19,988 nt of DNA, taken from positions 24,829 to 44,816 of the forward strand of contig DIEQ01000094.1 of assembly GCA_002418705.1 (NCBI GenBank), given 5' to 3'. The position numbers were made by a program, and so were the translations under genes. Under the pieces are notes generated by a model. That model saw only the letters and a program-made list of their open reading frames with translations. It was not told the DNA's origin and made no database searches. Below are positions 14,011 through 19,988 of the stretch, piece after piece. Source of the stretch: Mageeibacillus sp. UBA5770. GTDB lineage: Bacteria; Bacillota_A; Clostridia; Saccharofermentanales; Saccharofermentanaceae. Positions within the stretch are counted from its first letter, which is position 1; every line of letters begins with the position of its first letter.

Positions 14011-14049
14011 TAAAAAACAACAGCCGCCTTCGAGGAAAGGCGGCTGCTG
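14011..14049 (-). terminator. Rho-independent terminator of the sugar catabolic operon
   Basis: On the minus strand, a 13-bp stem CAGCAGCCGCCTT / AAGGCGGCTGTTG (one G-U pair, loop TCCTCG) is followed at once by TTTTTT (14012-14017). It lies about 100 bp after the last gene of the operon. Confidence 0.92.
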
Positions 14050-14094
14050 CCAAAAGAGAAAATGAGGCACGAGGGAGGCAATGAAAAGTGTTGC

Positions 14095-14157
14095 TTACGG
14101 GACCGGCGACACACCGGCAGTACTTTCGCAAGTGAATATCACCTGTCGGTCACGTAA
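14095..14157. repeat. Imperfect inverted repeat spanning the end of the GatZ-like gene
   Basis: TTACGGGACCGGCGACA (14095-14111) pairs with TGTCGGTCACGTAA (14144-14157) apart from one mismatch and small bulges. A small ACTT/AAGT hairpin lies inside the loop. It covers the stop codon and the start of the 3' untranslated region, upstream of the true terminator. It could stabilise the 3' end of the message. Confidence 0.35.
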
Positions 14158-15463
14158 CAGTCGGGTCAACCGCGTAAATATAGTCGTCGATATAGTTTCC
14201 GATGCGGTCCTGGATCAGCTCTTCAGCGGTGAGCTGAATTCGTCCGGAACGAACCGCTTCATACTGCAGCGGCATAAACTGGCTTAAGAGTGTCATGGGA
14301 ATCTGTGCAGCGTTGATGTTTTTGATCAGGATGCTGATCGATTCGTCTACTGCGGGATCCGGAAGGTAATAACGTGCTCTGTCCGAGAAGCTGTACTTAC
14401 GGGCAAAACGGAGCTGGTAGGCATCCCCGTGATAGTGCTTCTGCCAGTTTTTCGGCTGGTCGAGCATGCTCTGTTCGAAGACTTCCTGGAAATTGGAGAA
14501 ATGGCAGCTTCTGGCAAAGTACAGCTCTTTTTCCATCATTTCAAGCGAGAAAAGCGCCTCGCGCAGACCAAACGTCAGGGCAGGCCCTACTTTAAGGATC
14601 GCAATCCCGTCTTCAACCATGGCACGCAAAGCTGCCCTTGGCTGATAATCTGTTGAATGCCCTTCGAAGACGCCCTGGGGCCAATCCTTGAGGGACGCAG
14701 TCAGGTCAGCAGCCTTCTCTCTGTCGTACACAAAGACATCGGTGTCGCCGAACTCTACGCCCGGCTGAACAACAAGTCCGATTACACGTTTCCAGGCATC
14801 TTCGAGGCTGTTCGCCAGAAACGCCTGTTCAAATGCAGCGAGTGTCTTTTTACAGTCTGCAGGACGGGTAACACTGATACCTTCTTCGTGCTCCTGGGCA
14901 CCGCCGGGGATGGGCACTTCACTGCCGATAATATAGACGGGTTCTCCGGCCTCAGGATGTACCTTGAGCCGTTCGGCATAGGCAGCTTCGGCGACAGCGC
15001 AAAGCCTGGCTCCGCGGCGCGCGATCGTCGCATCGTCGAGAGGCACTGATGTATCGTCATCTTTGAGCCGCATGGAAGTATCAAGATGGATTTTTGTGAA
15101 TCCGGCAGCAACATACTGGCGAACCAGTTCTTCAGCAAAAAGCATGGCTTCTGCTTCCGGGTAGCCGGAACAGGTCAGCGGTCCAAGGTGGTCGCCGCCC
15201 AGAATTACGTTTTTCATCGGAAAATCCATATCCGCAGCAATGTCACGGACATAGTCGACAAACATTTCGGGTGTCATGCCCGTGTATCCGCCATTCTGGT
15301 CAACCTGGTTTGCCGTGGCTTCAATGAGAGCCGGCTGTCCCGAAGCTGCGGCGCGCTGCATAACAGCTTTCAGCACATGTCTGTTCGCCGTGCATGCTGA
15401 ATATATTCCCACTGGATGGCCGGATTTCTGACGTCTGACCAAATCCATTAAATAGTTGTCCAT
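14150..15463 (-). CDS. gatZ: GatZ/KbaZ-like D-tagatose-bisphosphate aldolase subunit
   Basis: This 437-aa protein is slightly longer than the roughly 420-residue enterobacterial GatZ/KbaZ. It carries family landmarks: GIYSACTANRHVLKAVM (19-35), LIEATANQVDQNGGYTGM, GGDHLGPLTCSGYPEAEAM (89-107), FTKIHLDTSM, EGHSTDYQP and LKVGPALTFGLREALFSLE. In E. coli this subunit supports and stabilises the catalytic class II aldolase GatY/KbaY, which splits tagatose-1,6-bisphosphate into two triose phosphates. No GatY/KbaY gene is visible here, so the partner must lie elsewhere or this homologue acts differently. AGGAGG lies 6 nt before the ATG. It is the last gene of the operon, 31 bp after the mutarotase gene, and is followed by a strong terminator. 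Family assignment is firm; the reaction in this organism is inferred. Confidence 0.9.
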   Translation of the reverse strand: MDNYLMDLVRRQKSGHPVGIYSACTANRHVLKAVMQRAAASGQPALIEATANQVDQNGGYTGMTPEMFVDYVRDIAADMDFPMKNVILGGDHLGPLTCSGYPEAEAMLFAEELVRQYVAAGFTKIHLDTSMRLKDDDTSVPLDDATIARRGARLCAVAEAAYAERLKVHPEAGEPVYIIGSEVPIPGGAQEHEEGISVTRPADCKKTLAAFEQAFLANSLEDAWKRVIGLVVQPGVEFGDTDVFVYDREKAADLTASLKDWPQGVFEGHSTDYQPRAALRAMVEDGIAILKVGPALTFGLREALFSLEMMEKELYFARSCHFSNFQEVFEQSMLDQPKNWQKHYHGDAYQLRFARKYSFSDRARYYLPDPAVDESISILIKNINAAQIPMTLLSQFMPLQYEAVRSGRIQLTAEELIQDRIGNYIDDYIYAVDPTVT

Positions 15464-15494
15464 TATTGCCTCCTGTTTGTTCCGTGTCGGATGA

Positions 15495-15923
15495 TTATTT
15501 TATAACGCCCTTTTTCAGGATAATATTGGCATACAGGGCGCCTTCGCTTGTTGTAACAACGGCATAAGCCTTCTGCGCGCGCTCGTAGAAATCAAAGCGG
15601 CCGATCGCTGTCTCGCGGAGGCCTTCCTCTTCATACTTCTTTCCGATCTCCCTGTATGTGTCCCAGATCTCCGGGAGATACGGATCACCGGGTGTTACGG
15701 CCATTAATGTTGTCGGATTTTCAACATAGGGATCCAGGGGCATAAACTGAAGGATCGCGTCGAGAATTTCCGGGATGCCGTGTCCGTCGCAGCGAACAAC
15801 GCGCGAGGGATGGCCGAATCTCGGGTAGTTTCCATCAGCAATGACAAGCTCGTCGCTGTGACCCATTTCCATCATAATTTTTAAGAGCTCAGGTGTCAGG
15901 ATGCTTGGAATTCCTTTAAGCAT
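15495..15923 (-). CDS. RbsD/FucU family sugar mutarotase
   Basis: This 142-aa protein has typical FucU length and layout: MLKGIPSILTPELLKIMMEM, then GHSDELVIADGNYP with H22 and D30 in the conserved active-site positions, DAILQFMPLDPYV, and a C-terminal VVTTSEGALYANIILKKG strand pair. The family interconverts anomers of fucose (FucU) or pyran/furan forms of ribose (RbsD) and forms ring-shaped oligomers in the cytoplasm. It looks closer to FucU than RbsD, but the sugar is not settled. GGAGGAAGAG lies just before the ATG. The gene sits 25 bp after the aldo/keto reductase and 31 bp before the GatZ-like gene in the same operon. It probably supplies the correct ring form of the operon's sugar. Confidence 0.9.
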   Translation of the reverse strand: MLKGIPSILTPELLKIMMEMGHSDELVIADGNYPRFGHPSRVVRCDGHGIPEILDAILQFMPLDPYVENPTTLMAVTPGDPYLPEIWDTYREIGKKYEEEGLRETAIGRFDFYERAQKAYAVVTTSEGALYANIILKKGVIK

Positions 15924-15948
15924 AATCTCTTCCTCCGTTTTTTTATTC

Positions 15949-16962
15949 TTACTTTGTTATTGTTCCGTCAAGATCCCATAGATCTTCCCAGCCTTTAGCA
16001 CCGGCCCACAGGAATACTTGTCCTTTTACCAGACGGCATCCGCAGTCGGCACCCTTTATTTTCTTCATTTCATCATCGGTCAGCGGATCTTCTGTGATAC
16101 AGCGAAGATTCGCGACGTAGTTCTTTTCATGAACGGAGAACGGAATCGGAATCTGTCCGTTCTGGACAGCCCATTTGAGACAGACGATGGCGGGGTGGAC
16201 ATTGTGTGCTTTTGCAGCTTCAACCACTTCGGGAAGCTCCGTATCGACAACATCTGTTTCTGTCTTGTCGCGGTCAGGGCGGTTCGGGGAACCGATGGGG
16301 CAATAGCCGATCGGCAGTATTTCACGTTCTACGCAATAATCAAACAGCTCCTGCTGCTGGAAGCTCGGATGAAGTTCCATCTCAATGGCAGCGGGCTTGA
16401 TCCTGCAGAGGGGAAGAACCGCGTTAAGCTTGGGGATTGTCATGTTGGACATACCGATGTACCGGACAAGGCCCATGTCTACAAGGCTTTCCATCTGTTT
16501 CCAGGTTGCCATGAAACGGTCAGCGGAGAATGGTTTTGAATCCGGATTTCTTGCATCGACGGAGCATCCCGGTGCATGGTAGTTCGGGAAAGGCCAGTGA
16601 ACAAAGTAGAGGTCTACTGCATCAAGCTGAAGATCTTTTAAGGTCTTGGCACATGAGATAAGCACATCGCCGCGGCCATGCATATCGTTCCATACTTTGG
16701 AGGTGATAAAGAGTTCTTCACGCTTAACAACACCTTCTTCGATTGCCTGCGAAAAAATGCTTCCGATCTGATCTTCGTTGCCATATACAGAAGCGCAGTC
16801 AAACATTCGGTAGCCGCAGCGGATTGCACCTGCAACCGCGTCCGCTATCTCCTGTGCTGAATACCGGTCTGAGCCGAATGTGCCCATACCGATGCCGGGA
16901 ATCTTCTCGCCCGTAAAAAGTGTTTTTTTCGGGACTTTGTCGGGATCAACATAGTTTGTCAT
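15949..16962 (-). CDS. Aldo/keto reductase
   Basis: This 337-aa NAD(P)H-dependent oxidoreductase has the TIM-barrel fold. All four catalytic residues of the family are in place: D55 and Y60 in FDCASVYGNEDQIG, K89 in FITSKVWND, and H122 in VDLYFVHWPFP. The signature KLNAVLPLCRIKPAAIEMEL and the coenzyme-binding end IVCLKWAVQNGQIPIP are also present. In this operon it likely reduces a sugar carbonyl or oxidises a polyol, paired with the GatD-like dehydrogenase. The substrate cannot be read from the sequence. A GCAGGTG ribosome binding site precedes the ATG. The spacing is 15 bp to the gene upstream and 25 bp to the gene downstream. Confidence 0.92.
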   Translation of the reverse strand: MTNYVDPDKVPKKTLFTGEKIPGIGMGTFGSDRYSAQEIADAVAGAIRCGYRMFDCASVYGNEDQIGSIFSQAIEEGVVKREELFITSKVWNDMHGRGDVLISCAKTLKDLQLDAVDLYFVHWPFPNYHAPGCSVDARNPDSKPFSADRFMATWKQMESLVDMGLVRYIGMSNMTIPKLNAVLPLCRIKPAAIEMELHPSFQQQELFDYCVEREILPIGYCPIGSPNRPDRDKTETDVVDTELPEVVEAAKAHNVHPAIVCLKWAVQNGQIPIPFSVHEKNYVANLRCITEDPLTDDEMKKIKGADCGCRLVKGQVFLWAGAKGWEDLWDLDGTITK

Positions 16963-16977
16963 TTTACACCTGCTTTC

Positions 16978-18024
16978 TTATTCGTTAATCAGTAGAATCT
17001 TACCGTGAACCTGGGCCGGGTTTTTGAAAAGAGCAAATGCTTCAGCTGCTTTGGACATCGGGAATTTCTTGAAGATAAGTTCTTCATCAAAGGCAAGCTG
17101 GCCGGTTGCAAAATAGTGTGCCGTCAGTTCCCATTCCCTGCCGGGGAACGGTGCACTGTAACTCATCCAGCTTCCTGTCAGCTTGAATTCCTTGCGGTTC
17201 ATATTTTCCCACATTTTGGGAGTGAAGGTCAGATCGACATGCGGTGTCCCGATGAAACAGACGCCGGCTTTGTTGGCGGCAAGTTCGAACGCCATCCGCA
17301 TTGTGATCGGGTTGCCGGCCGTCTCAAATACAAATCCATAGCCCTTCCCGTCTGTGACTTCCATGGCTTCTTTCATGAAGTCCGCGGTCCTGGTATTGAT
17401 CACTTCATCGGCACCCATGCGTTTGGCCAGGGCGAGGCGTCCGTCATCAATATCAAATACAACAACCTTTTTGGATCCGAAAATCTTTGCCCACTGCATG
17501 GTGAAAATGCCGATTGTACCGCCGCCTAAGATGGCGACATATTCGCCGCCGCGGTAGCTGTTGCAAAGCACCCCGTGGAGGGCTACGGTAGATGGCTCAA
17601 ACATGGCAGCCTGCTCGTAGGGGATGGACGGATCGTATTTCACCGCATTCAGGGCAGGAAGCACGACATATTCTGCAAAGCTTCCCTGTTCGCGGGAACC
17701 GATAAAGCTGTAGAACTTGCACAGCGCATAGTTGCCGTTCTGGCAGTCTTCGCATTTGAGGCACGGAAGAAGCGGTGCCCCGGATACGGTATCGCCGACA
17801 TGCAGGCCTGTAACGCCCTCGCCTACTTCTACGATATCCCCCGCAAACTCATGTCCGAGTACGACGGGATAAAAATGAGCTCCATTATGCAGGACTCTCG
17901 GTACATCGCTTCCGCAAATGCCGGTTGCCTTGACTTTGACCTTAACCGTTCCCGGTTTAACCTCCGGTGTCGGGAAATCATCGTACCGAATGTCTTCGTT
18001 GCCATACAGGACTGCTGCTTTCAT
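16978..18024 (-). CDS. gatD: GatD-like zinc-dependent polyol (galactitol-1-phosphate-type) dehydrogenase
   Basis: This 348-aa medium-chain dehydrogenase has the full zinc set: catalytic C37, H58/E59 and E143, and structural C88, C91, C94 and C102. The Rossmann loop is GGGTIG (167-172). It resembles E. coli galactitol-1-phosphate 5-dehydrogenase across GICGSDVPRVLHNGAHFYP (E. coli has CGSDLPRIFKNGAHYYP), PLLPCLKC, FIGSREQGSFAEYV and GSWMSYSAPFPGREWE. GatD oxidises galactitol-1-phosphate to tagatose-6-phosphate using NAD. Here there is an FGGY kinase and no PTS component in view, so the physiological substrate may be a free polyol or a related phosphate. GGAGG precedes the ATG. It lies between the kinase (49-bp gap) and the aldo/keto reductase (15-bp gap). 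Confidence 0.88.
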   Translation of the reverse strand: MKAAVLYGNEDIRYDDFPTPEVKPGTVKVKVKATGICGSDVPRVLHNGAHFYPVVLGHEFAGDIVEVGEGVTGLHVGDTVSGAPLLPCLKCEDCQNGNYALCKFYSFIGSREQGSFAEYVVLPALNAVKYDPSIPYEQAAMFEPSTVALHGVLCNSYRGGEYVAILGGGTIGIFTMQWAKIFGSKKVVVFDIDDGRLALAKRMGADEVINTRTADFMKEAMEVTDGKGYGFVFETAGNPITMRMAFELAANKAGVCFIGTPHVDLTFTPKMWENMNRKEFKLTGSWMSYSAPFPGREWELTAHYFATGQLAFDEELIFKKFPMSKAAEAFALFKNPAQVHGKILLINE

Positions 18025-18043
18025 GAATATCCTCCTCTTTGTC

Positions 18044-18057
18044 CGGGCCTTCGCCCG
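18044..18057 (-). other. Intercistronic hairpin between kinase and GatD-like genes
   Basis: On the minus strand, CGGGC-GAAG-GCCCG forms a 5-bp GC stem with a tetraloop. It lies in the 49-bp gap, about 20 nt before the start codon, next to the GAGGAGG ribosome binding site. It lacks a T tract, so it is not a terminator. It may protect or tune the downstream message. Confidence 0.4.
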
Positions 18058-18073
18058 CTTCTTATAACTTCTG

Positions 18074-19585
18074 TCAGTTTTGATGCATGATGTCTTTCAA
18101 GTTCTCATAGAGGGCGAGGTATATCTGATACGACTCCCGGTATTTTGCATGCTTATCCATGTCGGGAATATGCTCCCGCTTTACGGCGACGGTCCGGCTG
18201 ACGGCGTCTTCGAAGCTTGTATAAACACCGGTTCCCACACCGGCCAGAATCGCGGCACCGAGTGTCGTTGCCGTATCCGAGGATGGCACGACGATCTTCT
18301 TACCGGTTACATCCGCTTTGATCTGTGTCCAGACTCTGCTGTTGGCGGCTCCGCCCATTGACCTGAGCACATCAACCTCCGCACCGGCATGTCCGGCCGT
18401 ATCCAGATTATGCTTCAGCGAAAAGGCCACGCCCTCCATGCTTGCACGTATGAAGTGCGCCCTTGTCTTAGCAAAATCGATCCCGTAATACACACCTTTT
18501 GCTTTTGTGTCCCATATCGGCGAACGCTCGCCCGCCATGTAAGGAAGGAAAACCATTCCGTCGCTTCCTGCAGGGATCTGTTCTGCTTCCCTGTCCATTT
18601 CAGCCATGGAACTGACACCGCCCGCTGCTGCAAGTTCTCGCTCGAGAGCACCGAATTCCTGTTCAAACCAGCGGATGACACCGCCGCCGCCGACGGTTCC
18701 GCCCTGCAAAAGCCAGAGATCGGGTACGACATGATAGCTTAAGATCATACGGGGGTCCGCCTGGTATTTGTCCATGCAGATGCTCATTCCGCCGGCCTGA
18801 CCGCCCTGCTCCTGTGTCTCACCGGAATGTATGACTCCGGCACCGAGCGTTCCGCAGGCCGCGTCAAGTCCGCCTGCCACGACCGGAGTGCCTGCGGCAA
18901 GGCCGGTCAGGAGAGAAGCCGCGTCTGTCACTGTTCCGATTACCTGATGACAGGGATATATATCGGGAAGCAGATTCATATCTATACCGAGAAGATCGCA
19001 CATCTCCTTGTCCCAGCAGGCCTTCTGCATATCAAAACACTGATATGCATAGCCCTGGCACACGTCCTGTGTCATTTCTCCGGTAAGCCGGTAGGCGATA
19101 AAACTGTTCGACTGAAGGATCTTTTTTGTGTTATTGTACACTTCGGGCAGGTGCTTCTTATACCACAGAATTTTCGGCAGGGTATAAGCCGGCTGCATCG
19201 GGTTGCCGCATACTGCGAAGATCCGTTCTTCGCCGACCTGCGCCTTAAGGTCTTCGCAGATATCACGTGCACGTGTATCCATCCAGATCGGTGTATTGGT
19301 CAGAACTTTTCCGTCCTTGTCGACGGCAATGGCCGACCAGCCCTGTCCGTCAATTCCAATTCCTGCAATATCGGCAGGATCAATCCTGTTGTCTGTGATC
19401 ATGGTTTTGATCGCACCGCAGACAGCGTTCCACCAATCCTCGGGATTCTGCTCGGCCCAGCCCGGCGCAGGATAATAGACTTTATAATCCCCGCTGCCCT
19501 GTGCGATTACACGCCCGTCAGGCGAAAAGAGTGCAACCTTACACGCAGATGTTCCAATATCAATTCCCAGCAGCCATTTACTCAT
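18074..19585 (-). CDS. FGGY-family carbohydrate kinase (xylulokinase-like)
   Basis: This 503-aa sugar kinase has two actin-like domains. FGGY_N (about 1-250) opens with LLGIDIGTSACKVALF (ATP phosphate loop), then GIGIDGQGWSAI, IWMDTRA (100-106) and GGLDAACGTLGAG, whose D241 corresponds to the catalytic base. FGGY_C (about 258-450) has GGTVGGGG, YMAGERSPIWD, SMGGAANSRVW and SSDTATTLGAAILAG. Length and motifs fit xylulokinase-type enzymes, but related members use ribulose, fuculose, erythritol and other substrates. It would commit the operon's sugar by ATP-dependent phosphorylation in the cytoplasm. AGGAGG precedes the ATG. The start overlaps the stop of the LacI-type regulator by 4 bp (ATGA), indicating translational coupling. 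It is followed by the GatD-like gene. Confidence 0.92.
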   Translation of the reverse strand: MSKWLLGIDIGTSACKVALFSPDGRVIAQGSGDYKVYYPAPGWAEQNPEDWWNAVCGAIKTMITDNRIDPADIAGIGIDGQGWSAIAVDKDGKVLTNTPIWMDTRARDICEDLKAQVGEERIFAVCGNPMQPAYTLPKILWYKKHLPEVYNNTKKILQSNSFIAYRLTGEMTQDVCQGYAYQCFDMQKACWDKEMCDLLGIDMNLLPDIYPCHQVIGTVTDAASLLTGLAAGTPVVAGGLDAACGTLGAGVIHSGETQEQGGQAGGMSICMDKYQADPRMILSYHVVPDLWLLQGGTVGGGGVIRWFEQEFGALERELAAAGGVSSMAEMDREAEQIPAGSDGMVFLPYMAGERSPIWDTKAKGVYYGIDFAKTRAHFIRASMEGVAFSLKHNLDTAGHAGAEVDVLRSMGGAANSRVWTQIKADVTGKKIVVPSSDTATTLGAAILAGVGTGVYTSFEDAVSRTVAVKREHIPDMDKHAKYRESYQIYLALYENLKDIMHQN

Positions 19586-19988
19586 TCCTTCGCCTCCTTG
19601 TGTTTATGCGGCGTTGCTATTTTCATTACAGATTCACCTAACTGTAAACGGGTTGAAAGAGTAATTATCTGAGGTTCTTCAGGCGTATCGCCGGCCAGCC
19701 TTGACAGCATCCTGGCCGCAGCCTGTGCGCCGATTTCTTCAAGGGGCTGCGCGATGATGGTAAGCTTTGGTTTGACAACCTGTGAGAGTTCAAGATTGTC
19801 GAAGCCTATTATAGACAGCTCCGCGGGCAGCTTAATCCCCGCTTCGTTTATGGCAATAATGGCACCGAGGGTCATCTCATAGTTGGTGACAAACACGGCT
19901 GTCAGCCCGCTGTGTTCTGCGAGCAGCCGGTTCATGCTTTCATATCCGCCCTGCACAGAATATTCGCTGAAGGCGATATACTTGCTCT
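19582..19988 (-). CDS. LacI-family transcriptional regulator, C-terminal part
   Basis: The gene enters from the right edge; about 135 C-terminal residues are visible and the DNA-binding domain lies outside. The visible part is a periplasmic-binding-protein-like effector domain: GLTAVFVTNYEMTLGAIIAI, NEAGIKLPAELSIIGFDNLE and PKLTIIAQPLEEIGAQAAAR, ending in LSTRLQLGESV. These are standard LacI/GalR-family landmarks. The stop overlaps the kinase start by 4 bp, so the regulator is co-transcribed with the catabolic genes and likely autoregulates the operon in response to its sugar. Its operator must lie to the right of the window. The effector is unknown. Confidence 0.9.
   Translation of the reverse strand, partial: SKYIAFSEYSVQGGYESMNRLLAEHSGLTAVFVTNYEMTLGAIIAINEAGIKLPAELSIIGFDNLELSQVVKPKLTIIAQPLEEIGAQAAARMLSRLAGDTPEEPQIITLSTRLQLGESVMKIATPHKHKEAKE

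Noticed and set aside
18827..19672. 281-aa plus-strand reading frame opposite the FGGY kinase
   Set aside because: It is antisense to a clear kinase, has no recognisable domain and no ribosome binding site context. It is a shadow frame.

Overview
The window looks like the chromosome of a Bacillota anaerobe, probably Clostridia and possibly Lachnospirales. The pointers are strong GGAGG-type ribosome binding sites, moderate GC content, a carboxyspermidine-type polyamine enzyme, an ECF sigma/anti-sigma pair, several c-di-GMP proteins and a LacI-controlled sugar operon. No tRNA, rRNA, CRISPR array, insertion sequence or integrase was seen.

Left part (1-4356, all minus strand): the N-terminal part of a carboxynorspermidine dehydrogenase-like gene, a pirin gene with a tandem operator-like repeat in its promoter region, a free-standing reverse transcriptase (RT) of 407 aa, and a glycosyltransferase-like gene. 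Between the last two lies a roughly 210-nt stretch packed with inverted repeats and preceded by an extended -10 promoter. It would be transcribed in front of the RT. I read it as a structured RNA leader or separate ncRNA. The RT plus this RNA is the best candidate in the window for an undescribed system. It lacks the hallmarks of a group II intron, a canonical retron or a diversity-generating retroelement.

Middle part (4357-8206, plus strand): an AT-rich, palindrome-bearing divergent promoter region, then a PAS-GGDEF diguanylate cyclase and a multi-membrane-span GGDEF-EAL protein. A small minus-strand gene of uncertain start (8215-8472) follows. Next, on the plus strand, come an ECF sigma factor and its membrane-anchored putative anti-sigma/sensor protein (8646-10460). 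A membrane protein built from two copies of a zinc-ribbon plus two-helix unit (10601-11398) ends at a strong terminator.

Right-middle part (11514-13877, minus strand): a FIST-GGDEF diguanylate cyclase followed by an AhpD/carboxymuconolactone decarboxylase-like protein, probably one operon. Three GGDEF proteins with different inputs therefore lie within about 9.3 kb. Only one carries an EAL domain.

Right part (14150-19988, minus strand): a tightly packed catabolic operon. In transcription order it is LacI-type regulator (partial, entering from the right edge), FGGY sugar kinase, GatD-like zinc dehydrogenase, aldo/keto reductase, FucU/RbsD mutarotase and GatZ/KbaZ-like aldolase subunit. It closes at a rho-independent terminator. 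The set suggests uptake of a sugar or polyol, anomer and redox interconversion, phosphorylation and aldol cleavage through a tagatose-type route. The exact substrate cannot be read from the sequence. No catalytic class II aldolase subunit or transporter is visible inside the window.
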